Shown here in pieces: positions 1 to 5,065 of a DNA stretch of 5,174 bases. A program made the translations under genes and the position numbers. Origin of the DNA: Candidatus Schekmanbacteria bacterium GWA2_38_11 (GTDB lineage: Bacteria > Schekmanbacteria > GWA2-38-11). The stretch covers positions 3,262 through 8,435 of the forward strand of contig MGDB01000048.1 in assembly GCA_001790645.1 (NCBI GenBank). The letters are read 5' to 3'. The notes under the pieces are model-generated. The model worked only from the letters and a program-made list of their open reading frames with translations, made no database searches and was not told where the DNA came from. Position 1 is the first letter of the stretch; each line of letters opens with the position of its first letter.

Positions 1-124
1 AGAGCGCAAATCCCCTGATTGTTCCAAGGCTATGCTTCTCAGTCAGCAGAATAAAAAATGCACCAAGCAGAGGGAAAAACGTGATAACTGTAAGTACCGG
101 GAAACCTTCCTGGCTCATTAACAT
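1..124 (-). CDS. nuoM: NADH-quinone oxidoreductase subunit M, N-terminal fragment (cut by window edge)
   Basis: This is the 5' end of an antiporter-like membrane subunit of complex I, which forms one of the proton channels of the membrane arm. Only 41 codons are visible and the frame runs open off the left edge. The peptide starts MLMSQEGFPVLTVITFFPLL and continues as a first hydrophobic helix with the FFPLLGAFFILL pattern usual at the NuoM N-terminus. The ATG at 122-124 was chosen because AAGGA (complement of 131-135) lies 6 nt upstream; a second in-frame ATG at 116-118 would leave a 12-nt spacing. The position directly after nuoL is the standard one, but the spacing is 220 nt and is filled by repeats. 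So little sequence is visible that the call rests on position as well as on the peptide. Confidence 0.85.
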   Translation of the reverse strand, partial: MLMSQEGFPVLTVITFFPLLGAFFILLTEKHSLGTIRGFAL

Positions 125-149
125 TGCTTATCCTTAAAAAATTCCATGT

Positions 150-185
150 GGCGGGGTTTGCAAACCCCGCCTATCGATAGGCGGG
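150..185. repeat. Two overlapping perfect palindromes in the nuoL-nuoM spacer
   Basis: Positions 150-171 form a perfect 22-bp palindrome centred on TTTGCAAA with GC-rich flanks. Overlapping it, 166-185 is a perfect 20-bp palindrome, CCCGCCTATCGATAGGCGGG. The right end of the second palindrome runs into a third hairpin at 182-199, so the three units share stem bases and can form alternative structures. No coding potential is visible. The arrangement looks like an intergenic palindromic repeat with another palindrome set into it. The 20-bp unit resembles the palindrome at 5117-5136. Confidence 0.8.
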
Positions 186-206
186 ACATTCTTGTCCCGT
201 TTTTTT
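182..206 (+). terminator. Terminator-like hairpin with T tract, antisense to the nuo genes
   Basis: CGGGACA (182-188) pairs with TGTCCCG (193-199) across a 4-nt loop and is followed by seven T residues (200-206). This has the shape of a rho-independent terminator read on the plus strand, opposite to nuo. It would stop antisense transcription and not the operon. It is embedded in the palindrome cluster, so the T tract may simply be part of the repeat. No plus-strand gene that would need it is visible. Confidence 0.35.
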
Positions 207-210
207 AATT

Positions 211-327
211 AAATCCTAAATTCTAATATCTAAACTCTAAACAATATCAAAATTCAAATGTTCCAAACAGTTTTGAATTTCGGATTTTGGTCATTTGAAT
301 TTGTTTAGTATTTAGAATTCCGAATTT
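211..327. repeat. MITE-like AT-rich inverted-repeat element, about 117 bp
   Basis: The left arm (211-244, beginning AAATCCTAAATTCTAA) and the right arm (301-327, ending AGAATTCCGAATTT) are imperfect reverse complements, each with TAAACAA/TTGTTTA at its inner end. Inside them AAATTCAAATG (250-260) pairs exactly with CATTTGAATTT (292-302). The whole element can fold into one long, AT-rich imperfect hairpin. It has no ORF, so if it is mobile it would depend on an enzyme supplied elsewhere. Its right end lies only 17 nt from the nuoL stop codon. I recall similar AT-rich intergenic repeats in environmental bacterial genomes, but that is memory and was not checked. Confidence 0.7.
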
Positions 328-344
328 CTAATTTTTAGCTCTCC

Positions 345-2270
345 TTATTTCAACAAATAGTATCCTAAAATCACCACAGCTCCAATCACTATTGAAAGCA
401 TGTAGGATTGAATAGCCCCTGTCTGCATTCTCCTGAGAACTGCACTCCCTTCATCAAAAAACGATGCAACGCCGTTTACAAGGCCGTCAATAAACCTGTC
501 ATCAAATTTTTCCCACAAAAAGATGGAACCGTTTTTGATGGGATTTACAATGCAGGCATCATAAATCTCATCAACGTAATATTTATTAAGTAAAACCTTA
601 TAGATCCCCTTAAACTTTTTTTCAAGTTTATGAGGCAATTCCCTGTTTGCAAGATAAAGGTAATACGCCACTAAAAGACCGACAACGGCAATAACAACAG
701 AAACACCCATCAATATAAGTTCAAGAGACTCACCACCACCATGCGCTTCGACCTTTCCTTCTAACCCCTTCCCAAAAACAGGCGCTAAGAAAGACCCTAT
801 CACATTGCTTCCACCCAGGATGTGGGGCACTCCCACATAGCCACCGACTGCTGAGAGGATAGCAAGAATAATAAGTGGAACTGTCATGACACCCGGGGAT
901 TCATGGAGATGATGGAGCTTTTCATCTGTCCCCCTGAATTCTCCGCAGAAGGTCAGGAAAAACATCCTGAACATATAAAAGGATGTGAAGGTTGCAGCTA
1001 TTATCCCTACCAGCCACAACGCAGGCGAGCCATAAGCTCCACTGAAGGCCTCCCAGAGGATCTCATCTTTGCTGAAGAACCCTGCAAACCCCGGAAACCC
1101 TGTGATAGCAATTGTGCCTGCAAGAAATGTCAGGAACGTTACCGGCATATGTTTTCTTAAAGCACCCATCTTCCAGATATCCTGTTCTCCTCCCATTGCA
1201 TGAATTACACTTCCAGCTCCCATAAAGAGGAGTGCTTTAAAGAAGGCATGTGTCATTAAATGAAATATACCTGCTCCGAATGCCCCGACCCCGCAGGCAA
1301 GGAACATATAGCCAAGCTGGCTCACTGTTGAATATGCAAGAACTTTTTTAATATCGTTCTGCACAAGCCCTATAGAGGCAGCAAAAATCGCAGTTGCTGC
1401 ACCAACTATTGCCACAAGGGTCATGGAGTCAGGCGCAAGTGTATACAGAGCATTGCACCGCGAAACCATATATACCCCTGCAGTAACCATTGTTGCTGCG
1501 TGGATAAGAGCGCTAACAGGGGTTGGACCTTCCATTGCATCAGGAAGCCAGACATACAGAGGTATCTGTGCCGATTTACCCATGGCACCGATAAAAAGAA
1601 ATATTGCTATAAGGGTAATTGTGGGGTCCCCTTTTGAGAAAGCATCAACCGCCTTTGGAAAAACCTCAGAAAAATTAAGGGTTTTAAAAGTAGTGAAGAT
1701 TAACATTATTCCAAGAATAAATCCGAAGTCCCCTATGCGGTTTACAACAAAGGCCTTTTTTCCTGCGTCAGCGGCTGACTTTTTCTCAAACCAGTAGCCT
1801 ATGAGAAGATAGGAGCAGAGCCCCACTCCCTCCCAGCCTACGAACATTAGCAGAAAATTATTTGCTAAAACAAGAATCAGCATTGAGAAAGTAAAAAGGT
1901 TGAGGTAAGCAAAATATCTGTAATAGCCCGGGTCCTTGTGCATATAACCGACAGAATAAACATGGATTAAGAATCCGACTCCGGTCACAACAAGTATCAT
2001 GAGGGAAGAGAGAGGATCTAACTGGAAACCGATATCAGCCTTAAAATCCCCGGAACCTATCCATGTGTAAATTACCTTGCTGAAAAACCTGCTTTCAGAA
2101 GGAAGGCTAAGCAGTTGTGCGAAAAGGCTTGCAGATATTAAAAAGGAAATGCCAACAACAGTGCATCCAACAAACCCGACAACTCTGTCTCCGAGCTTTT
2201 TGCCTAAAAGACCGTTTATAACTGTCCCGATAATCGGGAGAAAAGGAATTAACCAGATATACTCAAACAA
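345..2270 (-). CDS. nuoL: NADH-quinone oxidoreductase subunit L
   Basis: NuoL is the distal antiporter-like proton-pumping subunit of complex I, an integral membrane protein of about 16 helices whose C-terminal lateral helix braces the membrane arm. The 641-residue product is of normal length (E. coli about 613). Key residues are visible: Glu147 in FVGWEGVGLCSYLL, Lys232 in GKSAQIPLYVWLPDAMEG, His257, Lys345 in THAFFKALLF and Lys401 in GFFSKDEILW. These correspond to the conserved channel residues of the Mrp-antiporter fold. Residues 515-525 form a His/Gly/Glu-rich loop before the C-terminal section. The start is TTG (2268-2270): the peptide MFEYIWLIPFLPIIG fits family N-termini, and the next in-frame Met is residue 91. 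The gene follows nuoK by 7 nt. The stop is TAA, followed at once by repeat DNA. Confidence 0.98.
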   Translation of the reverse strand: MFEYIWLIPFLPIIGTVINGLLGKKLGDRVVGFVGCTVVGISFLISASLFAQLLSLPSESRFFSKVIYTWIGSGDFKADIGFQLDPLSSLMILVVTGVGFLIHVYSVGYMHKDPGYYRYFAYLNLFTFSMLILVLANNFLLMFVGWEGVGLCSYLLIGYWFEKKSAADAGKKAFVVNRIGDFGFILGIMLIFTTFKTLNFSEVFPKAVDAFSKGDPTITLIAIFLFIGAMGKSAQIPLYVWLPDAMEGPTPVSALIHAATMVTAGVYMVSRCNALYTLAPDSMTLVAIVGAATAIFAASIGLVQNDIKKVLAYSTVSQLGYMFLACGVGAFGAGIFHLMTHAFFKALLFMGAGSVIHAMGGEQDIWKMGALRKHMPVTFLTFLAGTIAITGFPGFAGFFSKDEILWEAFSGAYGSPALWLVGIIAATFTSFYMFRMFFLTFCGEFRGTDEKLHHLHESPGVMTVPLIILAILSAVGGYVGVPHILGGSNVIGSFLAPVFGKGLEGKVEAHGGGESLELILMGVSVVIAVVGLLVAYYLYLANRELPHKLEKKFKGIYKVLLNKYYVDEIYDACIVNPIKNGSIFLWEKFDDRFIDGLVNGVASFFDEGSAVLRRMQTGAIQSYMLSIVIGAVVILGYYLLK

Positions 2271-2276
2271 TTTTTT

Positions 2277-2282
2277 CTCACC
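2277..2282 (-). promoter_or_regulatory. Ribosome binding site deciding the nuoL TTG start
   Basis: GGTGAG on the minus strand lies 6 nt (all A) upstream of the TTG start of nuoL and overlaps the nuoK stop codon TGA (2278-2280). It is a moderate match to the Shine-Dalgarno core. The overlap suggests that translation of nuoL is coupled to that of nuoK. Confidence 0.5.
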
Positions 2283-2580
2283 ATTTCATTAAATTGATCT
2301 CATCCACATTTACTGTGGCTTTGTTCCTGAAAATCAAAATTATTATTGCAAGTCCCACAACTACTTCAGCAGCTGCGACAGAGAGCACGAAAAACACAAA
2401 AACCTGACCGTCCAGAGAATTAAGATATCTTGAAAATGCTATAAACGTGAGGTTTACAGAATTAAGCATCAACTCAATGCACATGAAGATTACAAGTGCG
2501 CTCCTTCTTACCATAACTCCTATTACCCCTATGGTAAAAATGATTCCGGAAAGAACCAGATAATGTGTCAGCGTTATCAT
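2278..2580 (-). CDS. nuoK: NADH-quinone oxidoreductase subunit K
   Basis: NuoK is the small three-helix membrane subunit related to MrpC that helps form a proton path between NuoJ and NuoN. The product is 100 residues, the same size as E. coli NuoK. Glu36 (in [14 protein letters not shown]) and Glu72 (in [11 protein letters not shown]) fall at the same residue numbers as the two membrane glutamates needed for proton transfer in E. coli. The start is ATG at 2578-2580, one nt after the nuoJ stop (TGA-A-ATG), so the two genes are probably translationally coupled. Only a weak purine-rich site (AAAGAGAA) precedes it, which fits coupling. The C-terminus ([10 protein letters not shown]) is hydrophilic and slightly extended. 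No defect is visible. Confidence 0.98.
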   Translation of the reverse strand: MITLTHYLVLSGIIFTIGVIGVMVRRSALVIFMCIELMLNSVNLTFIAFSRYLNSLDGQVFVFFVLSVAAAEVVVGLAIIILIFRNKATVNVDEINLMKW

Positions 2581-2581
2581 T

Positions 2582-3100
2582 TCAATTCTCTTTTTTTCCT
2601 AAAAATACGGCGCCTATTATTGCAACTATCAGCAGAATTGAAGTAACCTCAAAGGGAAGGAGATAATCCGTAAAAAGAAGTCTCCCTATCACCTTTGTAT
2701 TACCGCCTGCCTCTGCAATATTTTCTGCTGAATAAATACCTCTTGTAAGGAACATGCCGTTTATTGAACTTATAGCTGCAAATACTTCCGCCAGTAAAAT
2801 AACTGCAAGCGCTATTCCAAAAAATTTCTGAGCTTTTAGCCTGCTTAAAAAATCCTCTTCCCTCTTAAGGTCAAGGAGCATTATAACAAAAAGGAAAAGA
2901 ACCATAATGGCTCCGGCATAGACCAGTATCTGAATAGCAGCAATAAAGTGTGCATTTAAAAGTATATAAAGCCCTGCAAAGGATATAAAAGTAATAATCA
3001 GAGACACTGCGCATGTGACAGGATTTTTCCTCATCACAAGCATCAGCGCCGAAATTATTGCTGCACCGGCAAAGAAATAAAATAAAACAGTCTCAAGCAA
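2582..3100 (-). CDS. nuoJ: NADH-quinone oxidoreductase subunit J
   Basis: NuoJ is a five-helix membrane subunit related to MrpD/MbhD-type proteins, at the joint between the quinone-proximal part and the antiporter-like subunits. The product is 172 residues, within the family range. The diagnostic third helix is clear: Tyr61-[13 protein letters not shown]74, the segment that carries the conserved pi-bulge and tyrosine. A charged loop (LKREED, 78-83) follows. The start is TTG at 3098-3100, supported by GAGGAG 9 nt upstream; Met20 is too far in and would remove the first helix. It is the first gene of the tight J-K-L block. In most nuo operons nuoI would precede it. Here 229 nt of repeat DNA separates it from nuoH. 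Confidence 0.97.
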   Translation of the reverse strand: MLETVLFYFFAGAAIISALMLVMRKNPVTCAVSLIITFISFAGLYILLNAHFIAAIQILVYAGAIMVLFLFVIMLLDLKREEDFLSRLKAQKFFGIALAVILLAEVFAAISSINGMFLTRGIYSAENIAEAGGNTKVIGRLLFTDYLLPFEVTSILLIVAIIGAVFLGKKEN

Positions 3101-3109
3101 AAAAGCTGT

Positions 3110-3115
3110 CTCCTC
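3110..3115 (-). promoter_or_regulatory. Ribosome binding site for the nuoJ TTG start
   Basis: GAGGAG on the minus strand lies 9 nt upstream of TTG at 3098-3100. It is the strongest Shine-Dalgarno match in the window and settles the non-ATG start of nuoJ. It survives intact between nuoJ and the repeat-filled spacer. Confidence 0.7.
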
Positions 3116-3127
3116 TTTATTGCGGCT

Positions 3128-3159
3128 TGATTAGGGGCGACTTTAGTCGCCCCTAATCA
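3128..3159. repeat. Near-perfect 15-bp-stem hairpin repeat
   Basis: TGATTAGGGGCGACT (3128-3142) is the exact reverse complement of 3145-3159, with only TT between them. It is an intergenic palindromic unit in the nuoH-nuoJ spacer. No T tract follows on the minus strand, so it is not an intrinsic terminator for nuoH. In an mRNA it would form a very stable hairpin about 10 nt upstream of the nuoJ ribosome binding site. Confidence 0.8.
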
Positions 3160-3182
3160 TTCAACTTAGCTCACAACAAAGT

Positions 3183-3221
3183 CCTTCGATCCTTCGACAA
3201 GCCCAGGATGCTCAGGCTTGT
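3183..3221. repeat. Tandem CCTTCGA unit plus imperfect hairpin repeat
   Basis: CCTTCGA occurs twice in tandem (3183-3189 and 3191-3197). It is followed by ACAAGCC (3197-3203), which pairs exactly with GGCTTGT (3215-3221). The minus-strand reading, GGGCTTGTCGAAGG followed by GATCGAAGG, resembles a dispersed intergenic repeat type I recall from several environmental bacterial genomes. That resemblance is unverified. No ORF is visible. Confidence 0.5.
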
Positions 3222-3266
3222 TCAAAGCGAGCATGGTGAGTAAGTCAAACCATCGAGCAATCAATT

Positions 3267-3329
3267 GGGAGGCTAAAGCCTCCCCTACCCCATAATTTTT
3301 ACTTTTGATTTTTTAATTTTTAATTTCCC
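3267..3329. repeat. GGGAGGCT hairpin with an AT-rich tail up to the nuoH stop
   Basis: GGGAGGCT (3267-3274) and AGCCTCCC (3277-3284) form an 8-bp stem with a 2-nt centre. This is followed on the plus strand by CCTACCCCATAA and a run of T-rich sequence (3296-3325) that ends at the nuoH stop codon. Read along the nuoH mRNA, an A-rich stretch comes first and the hairpin second, so the order is wrong for an intrinsic terminator of nuoH. It is the third distinct repeat unit in this 229-bp spacer. Confidence 0.55.
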
Positions 3330-4394
3330 CTAATACACATCCATCATTATCAGCACACCTGTTATAAGTATGTTCAGTAGTGAGAGTGGTAAAAAGATTT
3401 TCCACCCCAGTTTCATAAGCTGGTCATACCGGCATCTCGGAAGCGTCCACCTCACCCAGATAAATACAAATAACAGGAAAGCCACCTTTGTGCAAAACCA
3501 GGCAAGGGGCATAAACCACAGCTTGTCAACAATCGGAAGCCCCATCCAGCCGCCTACAGGCAGTCCCTGCCAGCCTCCTAAATAGAGTGTGACTATCACC
3601 GCAGATGCAGTTATCATGTTTGAATATTCTGCCATGAAAAACATTGCAAACTTCATGCTGCTGTACTCGGTATGATAGCCCGCTACAAGCTCAGAATCAG
3701 CTTCGGGAAGATCAAAAGGAAGCCTGTTAGTTTCTGCAAAAGCAGCCACAACAAAAATCAGGAAACCGAGAAACTGCGGGAAAATATACCAGCATCGTTC
3801 CTGGTCTTTAACAATATCAGCTAAACTCAGAGACCCTGCCATCATTAAAACTCCCATCACTGCAAGTCCCATTGAGATCTCATAGCTTATCATCTGCGCA
3901 GAAGACCTCAGTCCTCCGAGCAGGGAATATTTATTGTTAGACGCCCATCCTCCAAGCACAATTCCGTAGACTCCAAGCGAAGCAATGGCAAAGATGTAAA
4001 GTATCCCTACATTAAGATCAGCAATCTGGAGCCGCACAGGTTCATCAAGAATTCCGAAAAATGTCGTGGGGGAACCGAATGGTACAACTGCAAAGGTTAA
4101 AAGAGCAGGGACAATGGCGATAGCAGGAGCAAGGACATAAAATACTTTGTTCACATGGTTGGGAATTATATCCTCTTTAAAGATGAATTTTATTCCGTCT
4201 GCAAAAGGCTGAAGCAGACCAAAAGGACCAACCCTGTTCGGTCCTATTCGGTATTGAATGCGTGCAGATATCTTTCTCTCCAGAAGAGAGAGATATGCAA
4301 CGGTAAACATTATCATCCCGAAGACAACAAAAATTTCAATCACATTAATTGTCCAGGGGTTTTTCAGTATCTGAATTAATAATGCTCTGTTCAA
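3330..4394 (-). CDS. nuoH: NADH-quinone oxidoreductase subunit H
   Basis: NuoH is the eight-helix membrane subunit that, with NuoB and NuoD, forms the quinone-binding chamber and links the peripheral arm to the proton channels. The product is 354 residues, slightly longer than the E. coli protein (about 325). Family motifs in order: LLERKISARIQ (37-47), GPNRVGP (51-57), QPFADGIK (62-69), Glu74 before DIIP, ASNNKYSLLGGLRSSAQMIS (151-170), and AETNRLPFDLPEADSELVAG (220-239) with Glu221, Glu231 and Glu235 of the acidic funnel. Next come HTEYSSMKFAMFF and a C-terminal RWTLPRCRYDQLM. The start is TTG (4392-4394), behind AAGGA with a 6-nt spacing; the next Met is residue 27, inside the first helix. 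nuoF and nuoG are not upstream and nuoI is not downstream, unlike the usual order. Confidence 0.98.
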   Translation of the reverse strand: MNRALLIQILKNPWTINVIEIFVVFGMIMFTVAYLSLLERKISARIQYRIGPNRVGPFGLLQPFADGIKFIFKEDIIPNHVNKVFYVLAPAIAIVPALLTFAVVPFGSPTTFFGILDEPVRLQIADLNVGILYIFAIASLGVYGIVLGGWASNNKYSLLGGLRSSAQMISYEISMGLAVMGVLMMAGSLSLADIVKDQERCWYIFPQFLGFLIFVVAAFAETNRLPFDLPEADSELVAGYHTEYSSMKFAMFFMAEYSNMITASAVIVTLYLGGWQGLPVGGWMGLPIVDKLWFMPLAWFCTKVAFLLFVFIWVRWTLPRCRYDQLMKLGWKIFLPLSLLNILITGVLIMMDVY

Positions 4395-4400
4395 ATTAAA

Positions 4401-4405
4401 TCCTT
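4401..4405 (-). promoter_or_regulatory. Ribosome binding site for the nuoH TTG start
   Basis: AAGGA on the minus strand lies 6 nt upstream of TTG at 4392-4394. The same AAGGA with 6-nt spacing precedes nuoM, which supports this start over the internal Met27. Confidence 0.65.
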
Positions 4406-4440
4406 AAGCTTCGTTTATAAGGTTTTCTAAAAGGGTTCGA

Positions 4441-4560
4441 GGATTCAAGGGGTCGAGTGGTCGAGAAGTTAATAATCCCCCCAACCTCCCTTTAGAAAAG
4501 GGGGGCGAGGGGGGATTTGAATTTCACTTGAGCCCCCGAACCCTTGACCTCTTGAATCCT
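4441..4560. repeat. 120-bp inverted-repeat element between nuoE and nuoH
   Basis: The outer arms 4441-4465 (GGATTCAAGGGGTCGAG...) and 4536-4560 are inverted repeats that match at about 20 of 25 positions. Inside lies a GC-rich hairpin: 4474-4493 pairs with 4497-4517 as two stems of about nine pairs around a small internal loop, with loop AGA. The segment 4496-4531 is an exact inverted copy of 5080-5115, on the other side of nuoE. The right end reaches the nuoE stop codon (4559-4561), so the element may supply part of that stop. It has no ORF and fits a non-autonomous, MITE-like repeat. It occupies the place where nuoF and nuoG would normally be. Confidence 0.75.
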
Positions 4561-5044
4561 ATCCACTTGAAGCCTTACTTAGCCTTTCCAAAATCTCATC
4601 CACCCTTTCAATGCTCAAACCCTCATAGTAGTCATCGTTTATCTGCATCATTGGTGCTGTGCCGCATGAACCCAGGCATTCAACCGTAGTTAGAGTAAAA
4701 ATATTGTCCATTGTAGTCTCACCGGCTTTTATGTTAAGCTTTTCCTCTATATGCTTCACTATATCTTCTGCACCGAGCATTGAGCATGAAATATTCTTGC
4801 ATACCTGAATGAAATACTTGCCAACAGGTTTTTTGTTGTACATGGTATAGAAAGTCGCTACTCCATAAACTTCAGAGGGAGGAAGTTTAAGAAGTGAGGC
4901 TACATAATCCATGACCTCTCTGCTTATATAGCCAAACTCACGCTGTGCCAGATGGAGGGCAGGAAGCAAAGCTGCCTGTTTATCAGGATATCTTTTCAGA
5001 ACCTCTTCAAATTCTGCTTTTGCTTTTTCTGAAAATGTAACCAT
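4559..5044 (-). CDS. nuoE: NADH-quinone oxidoreductase subunit E, [2Fe-2S] cluster N1a
   Basis: NuoE is the 24-kDa-type subunit of the NADH-dehydrogenase module. It has a thioredoxin-like fold, binds [2Fe-2S] cluster N1a and sits against NuoF in the cytoplasm. The product is 161 residues (E. coli 166). All four ligands are present: Cys82 and Cys87 (VCKNISCSMLG), Cys123 and Cys127 (ECLGSCGTAP). The N-terminal helical region carries the family patterns QAALLPALHLAQREFGYIS (23-41) and VYGVATFYTMYNKKPVGKY (59-77). The start is ATG at 5042-5044, with only a weak GAAAG-like site upstream, unlike nuoH, nuoJ and nuoM. Its partner nuoF is absent next door, which is odd because NuoE is not known to act in complex I without NuoF. 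HndA/HoxE-type hydrogenase or formate dehydrogenase subunits are related alternatives; adjacency to nuoH favours complex I. Confidence 0.93.
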   Translation of the reverse strand: MVTFSEKAKAEFEEVLKRYPDKQAALLPALHLAQREFGYISREVMDYVASLLKLPPSEVYGVATFYTMYNKKPVGKYFIQVCKNISCSMLGAEDIVKHIEEKLNIKAGETTMDNIFTLTTVECLGSCGTAPMMQINDDYYEGLSIERVDEILERLSKASSG

Positions 5045-5065
5045 AACTTTCTTTTAGCTGTGAAA

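Noticed and set aside
125..171. Minus-strand terminator before nuoM formed by the 22-bp palindrome
   Set aside because: A T run occurs only after an 8-nt gap and overlaps the approach to the nuoM ribosome binding site, so the geometry is poor.
903..1160. Plus-strand 85-codon frame with several CxxC-like pairs, suggesting a small metal-binding protein
   Set aside because: It lies wholly antisense to the conserved nuoL coding region. Its cysteines fall opposite conserved NuoL codons, and it has no ribosome binding site or family pattern.
1423..1797. Plus-strand 124-codon frame
   Set aside because: It is antisense to the most conserved part of nuoL and reads like a shadow frame. The other short plus-strand frames at 408-593, 2077-2292, 3370-3585 and 4155-4379 were dropped for the same reason.
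3101..3329. Possible remnant of nuoI in the nuoH-nuoJ spacer
   Set aside because: No CxxCxxCxxxCP ferredoxin-type pattern or other coding remnant is visible in the spacer. The sequence is accounted for by hairpin repeats and AT-rich DNA.
3267..3329. Intrinsic terminator after nuoH
   Set aside because: On the nuoH strand the hairpin is not followed by a T tract. The AT-rich stretch lies on the wrong side of it and reads as A-rich in the mRNA.
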